Shown in pieces: positions 10,471-21,780 of a stretch of 64,000 nt of DNA. Origin of the DNA: Ustilaginoidea virens (taxonomy: Eukaryota; Ascomycota; Sordariomycetes; Hypocreales; Clavicipitaceae). The stretch's first letter is position 1. Each line of letters starts with the position of its first letter. A program made the position numbers and the translations under genes. Location: assembly GCF_000687475.1 (NCBI RefSeq), contig NC_057318.1, forward strand, positions 248,001 through 312,000, read 5' to 3'. A model generated the notes under the pieces. That model saw only the letters and a program-made list of their open reading frames with translations, ran no database searches and was not told where the DNA came from.

Positions 10471-11208
10471 GCAGCAAACGCCAGGATAGTCTCTAAGCCC
10501 CTTGCGGGAAGCTTACTCCTTACTCCTTACTCCGTAGAAACATCAATGCAATCTGCAGACATGTGCGATGCGACCCAGGGAACCGACGATATTGTATTGA
10601 GATGATTGGTGCCGAGGTGTGATTCGTCACAGCTTGGGGTGGGCCCTGGGGCTACCATACCCTGCCGGCTGCAATCTTACTTACAAGGTAGGTAGGTAGG
10701 TAGGTATGTACTGCCGCTTGCCTCGTGCTGCTGGCCATTGATCGACTCCGTTGACCTCTCAAATGTTCAGCAAAATCACCACCGCTTTGGAGGCCATTAC
10801 CGTGGTATCAAGGCTGACACTCGCTGCATCTGCATCTGCATCTGCATCACGGACAATCGGCACCCATGCCATGGACGGGCTTACACAATGGGGTCGGCCA
10901 CTCGATGCCCATGGAAGCGTCCAATCCCCGACATGCTCAACGTTACCCAAACCTGAAGCACAAGGCCCTCCGTTTACATGCAGCGTGATGCGACGCAGCA
11001 TGGGCAACAAGACCCGACCGGCCAGCCCTACCGCCTGACGTTGGCCTGCCGCCGCTTTCGATCCCACCACCGCACACTTCGGGCGGGTTTTCGGCTCGTC
11101 CATAGCCACCACCCCAAGTCCTGTTTTTTTCGCTGGCGGATCGCCACTTCGCCTGCTGGCCGCTGGCCTTGGGAAAGATCGCATCCATCAAGAGATTGTG
11201 ATACCATC
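10471..11208. other. Interval upstream of the sugar transporter; microsatellites only
   Basis: No gene is seen. The stretch holds a GTAG tetranucleotide run (10686-10706), a short TCTGCA hexanucleotide run near 10828-10848 and an ACTCCTTACTCC repeat near 10515-10532. The transporter promoter and 5' UTR must lie at its right end. Confidence 0.5.
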
Positions 11209-13148
11209 ATGGACAGGCGTGACCACGGCGAGCTTACTGCGATTCAGGGGCATGCGCGCTTTTACGAGGCTGCCACGGCGGCACCGCTGAGCCCTTGGTC
11301 CAAGACGAGCCTGCAATTGTACATGATCTTGTTGGTTGCGGCGTTGAACGCGACTGCATCTGGTTTCGACGGCGTACGTGAAAAAAGAATGCTTGCTGGT
11401 CCTGGTCGCCCTGCTTTCTCAAGACTTCTGCTTATTTATTCTATAGTCCATTTTTAGCTCCATCAACGCCATGGACCAGTACAAGGCATATTTTCACCAC
11501 ACCGAACTCGGGTCTAGCACTGGCATGTCCGTCACCCAAGGCTTCACCCCCCCCAGCCCTCTCTCCCTCAGCCGCCCTTCCTGACCATGCGCGCAGTATC
11601 ATGATGATTTATACCATCGGAAACATGGTTGGATCTCTCTTCACCGGTCCAGTCTGCGATCAGTTCGGTCGTCGAGCCGGCATGATGGTTGCATCCCTAC
11701 TGATCATGGTCGGTGCTTCTGTTCAAACCGCCGCCAGGAATGACTCGTATCTGCTCGGCGGTCGATTTGTCCTCGGCTTCGGTGTGTCCATTGGCACTTC
11801 TTCCGCTCCAACATACGCTCTTGAGCTTGCACCTCCTCAGTGGCGTGCCCGCGTCGTTGGATATTACAATACCTGTAGGACAACTCCGACCAAGCACCTT
11901 CAGAAAGATGTCTTCTTCTTCTTCGCAACTTTCTTATCCCGCTGACCAAGAACCTTGTCCAGTCTTTTACACTGGTTCTATCCTGGCGGCTGGAGTGGCA
12001 TATGCCTCGAGCAAGAATAGTACCGAGTTGTCCTTCCGCCTACCTCTCGGCCTCCAGCTTATCCCCCCCCTGTTCATCTTCACAGGCGCCATCTTCGTCC
12101 CTGAATCCCCTCGATGGCTCACGATGAAGGGGAAAAGAGACGCGGCTGCTGCAATTTTGGCCAAGTACCACGGTGGCGGCGATATTCACCATCCAATGGT
12201 GCGTCTCGAGGTGCGCGAATTCGAGCAAAGCATCGAGCTGCAAAAGGCATCTGGCGTATGGAACTACTGGGCCCTTTTTCACACGCGCAACGCTCGCTGG
12301 AGGTTTGCCATGATGGCCTTCATGTCTATTTTCGCTCAGATGGCAGGCAACTCCGTTCTGACTTACTATCTTCCCTCCATGTACAAGCTCCTCGGTATCC
12401 AAACAACGGAGAAGCGTCTTCTTCTCACGTTTATGAACTCCATCGTCTCTTGCGCCGGCGCAGTGGCTGGATCAGCAACCAATGATGGAATCGGCCGACG
12501 GACCAAGCTCTGGGTTGGCAGCATAGCCTTGGCCGGCCTCTTTGCTGGTGTCACCGGATTCTCCAGCCACTTCGAGGACAAGACCAAACCAGTCAGCGCC
12601 GCCTTGTCCAACGGTGGTGTCGCTTTCGTGGGTTTATTCCGGCTTTCGCCCATTCTGCTCTTCCCCCCCTAATGATGAGTTGACAGATATTCCTCTTCGG
12701 TTGTGCTTATTCCTTTGTCTACACTCCGTTGACGGCCACATATTGCGCCGAGGTCTTGGACACCGCCACCCGTGCCAAGGGAATGGGCATTGTAGGTATT
12801 GCGGACATCCGACTCTCTGTAACCAGACGGCTTGCTGACAAAGGACAAAATCCTCAGCATGTTATCCTGTCCAACTGCGCAAACTTGTACAACACCTATG
12901 TTACTGCTATTGCGCTCGAAGCCATTGACTGGCGCTACTACCTCATCTTTGTCGGGCTCAATCTTCTCTACGGCGTCGTTTGGTTTGCGTTTGGGGTTGA
13001 GACCCGTGGGCGCACTCTTGAAGAGATGGACGATGTGTTTAATGCCAAATTCCCTCCCCGTGCTGCGCTCAAGAAGGCAGTCATGGTGCGACACGACGAT
13101 GGAAAGTTGCGCGGAATGGAGGGGGGCGGGGGAGGGAACCAAGCTTGA
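11209..13148 (+). CDS. MFS sugar transporter (lactose permease/hexose transporter-like)
   Basis: Twelve-helix proton-sugar symporter of the plasma membrane, 527 residues. Six exons assembled by eye join in phase: 11209-11373, 11447-11526, 11597-11874, 11963-12627, 12687-12791, 12858-13148. Sugar-transporter signatures are visible: GFDGSIFSSINAMDQY in helix 1, DQFGRRAGM after helix 2, GRFVLGFGVSIG, PTYALELAPPQWRARVVG, FVPESPRWL, then NDGIGRRTKLW in the second half and VETRGRTLEEMDD at the C-terminus. Introns are 59-88 bp with CTGAC-like branch sites. The second donor (GTCCGT) is the weakest call; it was chosen because it alone restores STGI-IMMIYTIGN. The intron at 12792-12857 has no stop and keeps frame, so a retained form would also translate. 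Exact sugar unknown. Confidence 0.88.
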
Positions 13149-13734
13149 ACGAGCTCGCCCTGATATTTCTGTAGGTTGGCTAATCTGACCGAGGTTGATG
13201 GCTGTCCGTTGGCGAAAATCACCGATTGCTCGGATTGGCTGCAGGCTCGGGCGGTCGCTCTTTGCTCCCGAAACGGGCATCTGCGGTTTCTCGACGTGTC
13301 CGGTCAATCAATCGCTTGTGACAGATCAGTTCAGTTCAGCATGTTCAGTAAGGTCAGCCCCGGTTCCTGTTGGAATGAACAGGGAAAACGCCATGCAGCG
13401 CTCAGCGTTGGCAGTTGCAAACAAGCTCGAGGCATGAGACTTCAGTTTGCCGTTTCGAAACTACAAGCCCAAGACCTTCCGTCTTATTACTAAATTGGGT
13501 TCATAATCAGGGAAGGAGGCAGATCTCTCCCCAACCACGCCATTGATGCATAGGCCTACCGTGGTGCCGCTGCCCATGGTATGCCAGTGACTTTGGACAG
13601 CCACGGTACATTCTGCGTTTCCCCCCCCCTGGGACATGGCAACAAATGAATCGGTTTCGGACCAAACAGCGACTACAGCAAAAAAAAAAAAAGGAAAAAA
13701 AAACCTTGGCGACTTGCGAAAGTCGCCTCCGGAA
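13149..13734. other. Convergent intergenic region
   Basis: This lies between the stops of the + strand transporter and the - strand bicupin gene, so it is expected to hold two 3' UTRs. Apart from an A run with a GGAA interruption near 13680-13702, no feature is seen. Confidence 0.5.
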
Positions 13735-14892
13735 TTACCCCCTAAACCCAGCATATATGGGATACGCGGTAAACTTCCACGGCACGGCACGCTTCAGCAA
13801 CCCGTACTCCAAGCCCTTCGCACCGCCATTCAGATACAGAAACTTGGTGTACGGCACGGTAGCGGAATACGTGAACTCGACTCCGGCCGGCACAAACGCA
13901 ACATCCCCGGGCAGCAGCGACGCCGTCTTGTACCCCTGCACGTCCAGCACCAGCTGGCCGTCTTCCATCTGCACGGCAAAATGATGGGGCAGCTTGGCGG
14001 CGTTGGCGCTCTCGTTGCGCAGCCTCGGCGACATGATGATTGTGCCCATGGTGAAGTTGCGGTGGGTGGACTGGGCGGGCGTGGCAAGCGGCTGGATGAT
14101 TTTGTACCCGTTGTCAAAGTTGAGGAACTTGGGGCCGTAGTCCTTTGCGACAAAGTAGGGGGCGGTGGCGTCGTCGTCGGCGGCGGCGGCGGCGGACAGC
14201 GCGTTGGGCCCGTCGTGCCAGTGGAGGTGGTCGTCGCCCGCCGTGCCGTTGACAAGGTCCCTCCTCGGGATGAACTCGTCGGGCGGGCTGGTGTACAGGT
14301 CCAGGGCGGCGAACCTGGCGGCCAGGTCGGATGTCATGGGGCCAAAGATCTCGGGATCGGCGTCCAGAGGCAGGTAAGGCGAGCTCACCCCCCCGGCGGG
14401 GAAGTCGCCGCCGTTGAACTCGTCGAACAGCCTCTCGAAGCCGGCGGGATGGAAGACGTGGGCGAGCTGGGAATCCGGATCGGTCAGCTGGAAGGTGTGG
14501 ATCGAGCCGGGCGGGACGTTGCCGTAGTCGCCGGGGGTGGCGACGCGGGCTTCCTGGGTGGCGGTTGACTCGTTCTTGACGGCCCAGAGCTCGCACCTGC
14601 CGCGGGCGCAGTAGAAATGCTCGTGGTAGACGCGGTGCGCGTGCGGCCGGGCAGAGGTCCAGCCGGACTCGCGGCCGTTGTGCTGCAGCAGGGAGAAGGC
14701 GCCGCCGGAGGAGTCGGCGGTGACGGAGTAGCGGGCGACTTGGGACGGGGTGATGAGGACGGCGCGGCCGTGGTAGCGGGGGAGCACGTAGGGGCGGACG
14801 TAGTCGGGGGCTCGGTCGACGAGGATGTCCTGCTGGTAGCTGTCTATTGCGAGGGCCGCAGAGGCCATCATCACCAGTGGGATATACCTCAT
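13735..14892 (-). CDS. Secreted bicupin, quercetin 2,3-dioxygenase-like
   Basis: A 385-residue single-exon protein with an N-terminal signal peptide (MRYIPLVMMASAALA, probable cleavage near residue 15) and two cupin barrels. The first barrel carries the metal-ligand set of fungal quercetinases: His84 and His86 in RPHAHRVYHEHFY, Glu91 in the same motif and His132 in VPPGSIHTF, with the same H-x-H-x4-E spacing as the characterised Aspergillus enzyme. The second barrel near 280-350 (PHHFAVQMEDGQLVL, LLPGDVAFVPAGVEFTY) looks non-metal. Several N-glycosylation sequons are present. The known family opens the flavonol ring with release of CO; other bicupin oxygenases use the same fold, so the substrate is inferred. 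The distal hexapeptide GFRG tail ends at a clean stop. Confidence 0.88.
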   Translation of the reverse strand: MRYIPLVMMASAALAIDSYQQDILVDRAPDYVRPYVLPRYHGRAVLITPSQVARYSVTADSSGGAFSLLQHNGRESGWTSARPHAHRVYHEHFYCARGRCELWAVKNESTATQEARVATPGDYGNVPPGSIHTFQLTDPDSQLAHVFHPAGFERLFDEFNGGDFPAGGVSSPYLPLDADPEIFGPMTSDLAARFAALDLYTSPPDEFIPRRDLVNGTAGDDHLHWHDGPNALSAAAAADDDATAPYFVAKDYGPKFLNFDNGYKIIQPLATPAQSTHRNFTMGTIIMSPRLRNESANAAKLPHHFAVQMEDGQLVLDVQGYKTASLLPGDVAFVPAGVEFTYSATVPYTKFLYLNGGAKGLEYGLLKRAVPWKFTAYPIYAGFRG

Positions 14893-15881
14893 CTTTTCGC
14901 TCGGGGGGGGGTTACGGGCGTAAACGAGCGCAGTGACTTGGAATGAAGTCGTGAGGGGTGATGCGTGATGCCGGGGCTCCAGAGGTCCGGCTAACCTGTC
15001 GAGCTATGTAGCATCTGCTTTGGGGAGTTTTCTTTTCTTTTTCTTTTTTTTTTTTTTTTGCCCCCATACTATTATATCCCCATCTGATGGACCTGGGGTC
15101 GAGTCCGTCCGTCCCTTTGTTCATGGGACCAAATTCTCACTCGAGCTTTCCTGGGCGACGCCCGCTTTCAGAGTAGCGTGCATTAGCTGCGCGCGCAAAG
15201 TTCTCCTGCGGGCTGACGCGGGTCCAGCAGCGACGCCAGGAAGGGAAAAGGCAGCCCGGGGACGAAAGCGCTTGTTAAGGAGAATCGCGCGACGCATGTC
15301 ATGCCTGCATGGGGGGTTTTGGTCTGGGCCGACAGTCTCGATAGCACGCACCTGAAATCTCTGGGACATCAACACCGGGATGAGACTTGGCTACCGGCGC
15401 AGATGAGCTGGGACATGGGGGACCCCCGTGTTCTTCCGGACGTCTTTGCTCATTCCGGCGGGGGCGGGAGAGCGAGCAGCTCATGGGCGTAGAGTTCTGG
15501 AATCTCACGCAGATTTCTCGGTCAGCCGAGTGGATTCAATACGGCCTAGCATCCGTATGCGAGAGCAACGGGGTTTGGCCATTCGAAAAGCATGCATTAT
15601 TCAAGGATAGTTTTTACTTCAAGGGTGAGGTTGAGCTGCTGAACAAGCACGTCGGTTGGATGAAAAACACGGCATGGGCAAAAATTCTTCTTTAATGAAA
15701 GTCGATTGATAAATGTGGAAACTACCAACTAATACTAATACTGTGCTTGCGGTACAAAAGTCCCAGGGAAGCGCAGTGTGGCGGCGGTGTGTGCGGATGG
15801 GCGTGCTCAGGTCGTCGGCACTTGCGTGCGCGCCGACCTTTTGCACTTTGCCCCGACACACAGAACAGGAACATTGACGAG
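14893..15881. other. Intergenic interval, no gene seen
   Basis: Almost 1 kb lies between two minus-strand genes, with a pyrimidine/poly-T run near 15025-15060. No open frame shows a domain or a plausible exon structure. The left end should contain the bicupin promoter and the right end the 3' UTR of the BYS1 gene. Confidence 0.45.
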
Positions 15882-16385
15882 CTAGGCGGATTCCTCCGCC
15901 GCGCCGGGGATGGGTCGCTCCGCGCACAGCGTCAAAATGACGTCCGCACCATCCCGGCAATTCTTGACCTGGCTCCCGCCAGGCGGGATGCCCTGCGGCC
16001 ACACAATGGACGGGCACGACCGGTCCGCGCTGCGGAGCAGCAGCTTGTGTCCCGCAAAGGGGTCTCCGTAGACGTCGTTGAGGTCGTACCACACGGCGCC
16101 GTCCCTGAGGTTGTAGGCAAAGACGGTCTGAGGCTTGGCCGTGAACAGGCCGTCGGGTTCGCGCGTGATCTTGAGGGCCCGCCCGCCCGTCGTGGGGTCG
16201 ACGGTGAAGGTCTCAAAGTAGTTGGAGCGGCTGTCGAGGTAGTTGCTGGGCGCGATGTTGCTGCCCACGGACCAGAGGGTCACGCCAAAGTCGCAGTTGT
16301 TGTAGACGTAGGCGTGGCCGACGGCCGAGGCGGCCTGGGTGAGGCCGAGGGTCATCAGGGCGAGGGCTTTGGCTTGGCCGAGCAT
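15882..16385 (-). CDS. BYS1-domain secreted protein (thaumatin-like fold)
   Basis: A 167-residue protein with a signal peptide (MLGQAKALALMTLGLTQAASA, cleavage near residue 21) followed by a complete BYS1 domain: VGHAYVYNNCDFGVTLWSVG, SNYFETFTVDPTTGGRALKIT, GLFTAKPQTVFAYNL, VWYDLNDVYGDPFAGHKLLL, then SCPSIVWPQGIPPGGSQVKNC and LTLCAERP. The family is named for a yeast-phase-specific protein of Blastomyces, is secreted or wall-associated and has no known enzymatic activity. Four cysteines that probably pair are visible in the mature part. An ATG 15 bp upstream (16400) is in frame and would add MPTSK; the shorter start gives the better signal peptide. Long T-runs (16406-16445) lie directly upstream. 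Confidence 0.88.
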   Translation of the reverse strand: MLGQAKALALMTLGLTQAASAVGHAYVYNNCDFGVTLWSVGSNIAPSNYLDSRSNYFETFTVDPTTGGRALKITREPDGLFTAKPQTVFAYNLRDGAVWYDLNDVYGDPFAGHKLLLRSADRSCPSIVWPQGIPPGGSQVKNCRDGADVILTLCAERPIPGAAEESA

Positions 16386-16951
16386 TTTGGACGTTGGCAA
16401 GGTGTTTTTTTTTTACTTTTTTTTTTAAAAGTCTTTTTTTTTTCTTTTGCGTTTGCGTTTGCGATATTGCGTTTGCTTTTGTAAAACTGTCTGGTGAGGA
16501 AAGACTGTGGCTGCTGAGATGGAGAACAAAAAGGGAGGTTTTTTTCACCGAGAGGCAGCAGACCTCTTTATAGTAGTTTGGCGCATCGTCAACGGAGGGG
16601 GGGGGACAGGAAACTGCCAAAGCACACGTGGAATGGGTTGATTTGGTGTGTGCGATAACCCACGGCCGCCTAGCTGGTTGGGGAAGCCCTCCATCAAGCA
16701 CCATCCCCGGACCGTAATACGAGGCTCACGGTGCTTAAGGCGCAGGCAACTCATGATGCTGGTCCGAAAGGGAAATGAGCCGCAGCCGCGGAAGGAAGGG
16801 CATTACGTAGCCTGGCGGTCGGTTCTTTTTTCCTTTTTTTTTTTTGTGTGCCGCAGGATTGACCCGGCGGAGGAGGATGAGGGCGATGCCAAGCATCGTA
16901 TTGGCAGTTGGCCAGCGTTTCATGGTCGCGAAAAACTCTTGCCCACGTTGA

Positions 16952-16974
16952 GATGATGATGATGATGATGATGA
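16952..16974. repeat. (GAT)n microsatellite
   Basis: Seven to eight GAT units in a row. No coding role is likely. Confidence 0.88.
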
Positions 16975-17317
16975 TACTGGGGCCAGGAAAGACGGATCCG
17001 GCGAGTCACGGCGGGGTGGCCGTACTCGGGGAGCAGCGACAGTCGGTGGACGACACGGGGCCCCGCCTGCTTGGCGACGACCGAATCCTGCGGTTGATTG
17101 AGGAATTTTTGCAGCTGCTGCCTGCTTGGCGGAGAGAGAGGAGGAAGGAGGCCGGCCCGCAGGTGTTTGCGAATGGCGGCTGACGCCGAAGGGGGAAAAA
17201 CGATGGGGCTTTCGTCACGATTACTGGGCGAGGCGCCGGACGCCCGATCAGCGACAACGAAATCATTGTCGACGGCGGTCGCAGTTCGTATCAAGACGGG
17301 CCTGGGCCCCCGTGGTG

Positions 17318-17360
17318 GGTTCGACGGGTTCGACGGGTTCGACGGGTTCGGCGGGTTCGA
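17318..17360. repeat. (GGGTTCGAC)n tandem repeat
   Basis: Four to five 9-bp units; the translated frames on either strand give Phe-Asp-Gly or Val-Glu-Pro repeats without other support. Confidence 0.85.
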
Positions 17361-18713
17361 CGTTTGGTTGCCCTGCCGCCAAGGGTGCCGCGGCCACGTT
17401 GACGTTGGTTACGCATAATATTGGCGGACGCGAGCCGCAGCGAGCCGCCTGACGGGGTCCGTCATATCCACAGGTATGTATGTATGCTCCGCAATTGCCG
17501 TGCGGGAAAAAATGGACCATGCCCATGCTATACGGCCTGGGAGCGTGCTCGGTACCTAGTAGGCATCTGCCACGGCACCTTTGCGCAGACGACGAGGACA
17601 TCAAGTTTCATGGCCTTGACGACGGGGTCGTGACCTCGACGACCGGGACGTGTTTTGCCAGAACGGCATCCCGCGGCATCCCGCGCAAAGCCGGCCGGCC
17701 GCCCATGCTGCGCGACGCGAATGCCTTTGACCGGGCGGCACGGCCATCAGACGATGGAGCCTGGGCGTCATGGCTTCATCAGCTGGCCATCTGGTGCTCG
17801 TGTTGCGCATGCCAGTCGGTCGCAATCACGTAATCACGGGGGCTACCTGCGGCTCTCTCTGACCTCTGAAGATGGAAAAGGGAAGCAAGCTGGGAGAATC
17901 CGGATAATAATTGATAACCAGAAGGTATGTACCCAGCAGCTGTACCTCCTAAGCGAGTCTGGCGCACCAAGATCAGACCAGACGCCATACCAAGAGGAGA
18001 GGGGGCTGCAGGCCAGGGCGGGGTCAACGGCCAAAAACCGAAAACTTGCATCAACACCCTCTCGAGAAGCCATCTGCTGCTCATCTGCTTGCGGTAGCGG
18101 GGGATTCGAATCCTTCCTCTCGACGCCCATGCTCCGTTATCCGTCCGTCAGCGTGATTCATTCTTCTGGCAGACTCCACCGCCGGCCTCTGCCCCGCCTC
18201 GGATGGCAGCTGCCGCCGGCACCGGAACCGGAACATCGCCACCATCCATCTCGACGTGGCTCCGGGGAGAGGCCGCCCAGCGCGGTGATTGGCGCGGAGC
18301 AACCCGCCACGGCGTGGTGTGGTGGACCCGGCGCCGGCAGAGTCGACGGTTCCGCTGGAAGAGCCCGGTTGCTCCCACCTGCAGATGCAGCCCGACAGGA
18401 CGAGAGGCGTCGGACGGGACGTTCGCCACTGAAACGAATGCCGTCGGGCGAGCTCTGCGGTGCGCTGCGCTCGAAGCCGTGCTCCTCATCGACTGCGCGT
18501 GCCAACGGTTGGCGATTTCATGGGGGCATCCGAGGGCAGCTTCCGGTGTGAAGCCGAGTGCCAGAGGACCCCATCTCCGTGCAGGCAGTCTGACCCCTCG
18601 CCTCCGCCCGGGATGCGCACGAGACCCAGAGCAGCAAGCCTGGCTCTCAGCGTTGTTGAATCCGTATTCCTAACAAGTCGGACATGCTTCGAAACGCGCG
18701 CGTTTGGCGAAAG

Positions 18714-18718
<5 letters not shown>

Positions 18719-18756
<38 letters not shown>
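18719..18756. repeat. Poly-T tract
   Basis: An uninterrupted T run of 38 bases, the longest homopolymer in the window. The exact length may be a sequencing artefact. Confidence 0.9.
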
Positions 18757-20564
18757 CACGGCCGTCTTGTCGCCTTATGACGTACCCCAGAGGAATCTAC
18801 GAGGCCGTACCGCCTGGCAAACCCTTCTGGTGCTGGCGCATAAACCTGGCAAAGACGTGCTGGTTGAGCTATTCGTTCTGCCGACGAAGCGCATTGACGA
18901 GTACGCCGCGTCACCCAGCCTCGGAGGCTGCTGTCTGCCGTAGCACTATGCGCTTCGCACCGAATGTGTGTTTTTTTACTTTTCTTTTCTTCCTGAGACA
19001 ACATGGGCCCGGGCAGATGAACCGTTTACGGGGATTGCCCTTTAGTCGGCTAGGTTGAACCGAGAATGACCTGCGCGCTCTTTGCGCAAGATTCGAATAT
19101 TCTTGGCTTGGAAACACGTCGACGGAAAAGACGGCAACGGCAGCCAAACCGGCTTCACGCACGTCTCGATCAAAACGTTCGCCGCGGACACACCTTTGAA
19201 AACAAGCCGCTGGAGCCTGCTACCACGGCCCCGTGGTTTCCGAGGGCTGCCGTGATACTTGGCTCGGAATCCCAACATGGTTCGGCGAGCAAGGCCCGCT
19301 GGCCAAGTCTGCGGCGTCAGACGCGGCAACGACGCCATCTTGCTGCTGGTCCAGAATGCCTGTCCGTGCCGGAACAGAGGGCACGGCAGGCAAGCCGACC
19401 TCTTGGGAAACGTGGAATATCAATAGTGGTTCGCGGTAGAAAAAGAGCTGGCGAGTCAGAAAGGAACGCGTGCCGACTGTTCCCATCTCGCCAAGTGAGC
19501 AAGGCACGGGTCCAGACCTCAAAAGGCTGACTGTTCAGAGGCGGATTTCCAGCTGTCCGTGAAAGGGGAGCCTGATGCTTCTTTTATTTACACTCTAGAC
19601 AGGACGTTGCGAGGAATCCGAGCAGTGACGGGGTGCGTTGCCAGGAACCTCAACATTGAGGGGATGCTTGATGAAGCAGTCGTAGATGGGTGTGGTAGGT
19701 GATCCCAACCCTGGCTGCTGGTTTCTACCGTATGCATTTCTCGGGTTCTTTGCAAGGAGACGAAACGGCTAGGTTAATAAAAGAATAGGAAACTTGGTCC
19801 TAGCTTTCCAACCCCCATACGAAATCTCGGCAACCCTGGGATGCGGAAAACGCACGACAGGAAATCCATTGCAGAAGAAACGAGACGATCCGCAGCCGCC
19901 GTCGATTCACTACCACCATCAAGAGGCTCCTGTTGAAAATACCGGCCTACAGCTTTGGCGCATAGCCGCCAAGACAGCGTGCCATTCGAGGCCCCCTGCA
20001 ACGGTGTCTCGTCCACGAGGCCGCCACCGGAGTGGCATCTGGCGTGTATGCGTGGCGGCTACCGCTTGGCTTCAAAGGGGCATATGCCCCTGAACCGTTT
20101 CTTCTGCGACCACGGGGTTGGCAATCGAGAATCCATAAACAAGCGTATCGTGCAAGCAAGTATGCAGAGGAGATGCGCCGCAAGACCGACTCTGCACGAC
20201 GTTGTTGCGTTGCTAGATGCGGGAAGTTTGAAAAAAAAAGGCCGCTGCTCGAAGACGCCGCTCTCGTTGATGCGACTGTTTCGACGATGCTTGCGCCTGT
20301 GCCGGTGACGCTGTTGGCCATGACGGTGTCATACTGTCGCTGCTAATTGCCCCGACGGCTGTTTCTACCCTGCTCGATTCTCTGCACGCCTCTGCGGTCA
20401 ACGGATCAGTTTGAGTCTGCTGTGCTGGTTGTTGATTAAGTATACTATTGGCGCCCAACACCGATTCGCCGTGAATAAACGACGGTCTGCAAGTAGGCAT
20501 GCCGATTCGGACGGCCGCATGGCCCCTCCTCGCTTATTGTCAGAATGCACAAGAAATATCATTC

Positions 20565-20760
20565 ATGCGACATTATTGATAATGATAGCGAGTTAAGCAG
20601 CCAGAGCCACGCTATATGAGCCATGACATGTGCAGCGGCAATAGGTTGTAGCCCTAAGGGGCTGCCATTGCCGAGGTTATAAGGGCATATCCGAGCCGGA
20701 GTGTGGCGATTACCGCGTCTAATGTGACGATAACCCCTGCAGCACTTATGATATAAGTTC
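20565..20760 (+). repeat. Upstream segment duplicated at 39310-39480
   Basis: The two places share blocks in the same order: an AGCAGCC-AGAGCCACGCTAT / AGCAGCCCTGAGCCACGCTAT block, then GGCGATTACCGCGTC followed by an AACGAT/GACGATA and CCCCTGCA block. They lie roughly 500-700 bp and 170-340 bp upstream of the array members at 21260 and 39653. This shows that copies moved with long upstream flanks, not only with the coding part. Confidence 0.7.
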
Positions 20761-20813
20761 ACGTTGGAACCGGGAGACTTTCTGGCCTGCGGATGTGATT
20801 GGCTCTTTGCCCC

Positions 20814-20905
20814 AGAGCCACTTTATTAAACTGCCGAGGCTCCTCATATCCGCCGGGACTTGGTGGTGGAAGACGGCATCCAGGCGGCGATTCACGCGCC
20901 CCTGC
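20814..20905 (+). promoter_or_regulatory. Conserved upstream box of array member 1 (TTAAACTGCCGA module)
   Basis: GAGCCACTTTATTAAACTGC-CGA is followed within 30 bp by CCGGGACTTGGTGGTGGAAGA and CATCCAGGCG. The same ordered blocks occur at 21781-21860 and 25645-25725, and the first block alone at 24001-24030. It lies about 220 bp upstream of the TATA-like box. A role as transcription-factor binding module is inferred only from conservation across paralogous promoters. Confidence 0.5.
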
Positions 20906-21030
20906 GTCTCATCTGCCAGCGATGGTTTGACGGAGCAAGAAGCCTCGGAACCCCCATCTGCGCCCTCTCTGCGCGGACAGTCTGCCGACAAAGCTGGGCC
21001 GCCTCGCTTAGAGAAGAAGCACAAGAAGAG

Positions 21031-21038
21031 TATAAATA
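21031..21038 (+). promoter_or_regulatory. TATA-like box of array member 1
   Basis: TATAAATA preceded by an A/G-rich AGAGAAGAAGCACAAGAAGAG stretch, 222 bp before the start codon. The same combination of an AAGAAG-rich tract and (C/T)ATAAATA precedes most other array members. Confidence 0.6.
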
Positions 21039-21259
21039 ACCTCGTCGCCAGCCATCGCTGGCCCACATGGCTCTCGAGCTCGCGCACGCCGGTTTCACAA
21101 CTCTACTATCTATTTCCTCGGCACGTCGTCTCTTGCGCCCGCCCCAACCTCGCAAAGCCCAAGCGAGCAACACTCGGCCGACCAACACCAGAGCCTCTCT
21201 CTGCGCCATCGCCCTTCCGCGGATCCGCAGCCCCGGAACAAGCCACCCAACCCCCCGCC

Positions 21260-21514
21260 ATGCGGATCGCACTCTCCCAGCTTCTCGCAGCAGCGCCGCT
21301 GCTGTCCGTGGCGTCGGCTGCGCTGGCCGGTCCGGTGCAAGACAGGGCCGCTGGCAAGAAGAGCATTGCTCATTGCCGCCTCGAGGGCGTCGGAGCGTGG
21401 GCGCAGCGGTGCCTGGGACAGGGGGGCCTGTGCAGCTGCGGCGACGACGGGTACAGCTGCAAGGACAGTGGGAGAACTCGGCAGTGCAAAGGACTGGGCT
21501 GTGCGTGCGTCTGA
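21260..21514 (+). CDS. Small secreted 8-cysteine protein, array member 1
   Basis: An intronless gene for 84 residues. The signal peptide MRIALSQLLAAAPLLSVASA-ALA (cleavage near 23) is a variant of the MRIASFSQLLAMAPLLAL leader shared by the array. The mature part of about 61 residues has Cys39, 51, 58, 60, 67, 76, 81 and 83, that is C-x11-C-x6-C-x-C-x6-C-x8-C-x4-C-x-C, with the shared GRTRQC and GLGC elements. Four disulphides are expected, giving a secreted, stable mini-protein. An in-frame open frame extends upstream to 20795, but the family alignment, the 5'-UTR box CCAGAGCC about 70 bp upstream and the position of the TATA-like box all support this ATG. Function unknown; effector, antimicrobial or self/non-self roles are possible. 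Confidence 0.85.
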   Translation: MRIALSQLLAAAPLLSVASAALAGPVQDRAAGKKSIAHCRLEGVGAWAQRCLGQGGLCSCGDDGYSCKDSGRTRQCKGLGCACV

Positions 21515-21780
21515 GGGCGTCGGCGGAGATGGTGGTGTGCCCTGGGCATTTGTCCGCCGCGGCGGGCGGGCCGGCTACATGAGCAAGACGGCGCTCCCCG
21601 TGCTTGGTCGAATGGGATGCCGGGTCGTTTGCCCTGCGTCCTGCGGCGTGATGACGTGGCTTGTGATGCGGTGGTAGCCGACTCTATACTGTATGTAGCA
21701 TGGCGCAGTCCCGCGAGGGTGCCTGCGGTGTTTATTTCGAAATCCTGGTCGTGCTATAGCCTCGTGGGTGCCTTGCGCCA

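Larger units (their letters stand above)
16386..20770. other. 4.4-kb gene-free stretch left of the peptide array
   Basis: No gene can be supported. Open frames overlap on both strands and lack signal peptides, domains or splice-consistent continuations. It contains several low-complexity tracts: T runs 16406-16445, an ATG repeat at 16952-16974, a GGTTCGAC repeat at 17318-17360 and a 38-bp T run at 18719-18756. From about 20560 rightwards the sequence is homologous to the region 39310-39480 upstream of another array member, so the duplicated unit begins inside this stretch. Confidence 0.5.

Noticed and set aside
17655..18551. 298-residue open frame on the + strand
   Set aside because: Pro/Arg/Ser-rich composition without domain or signal peptide, and equally open frames on the minus strand.
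20032..20346. 104-residue open frame left of the array
   Set aside because: No signal peptide and no eight-cysteine frame, so not a family member; minus strand equally open.
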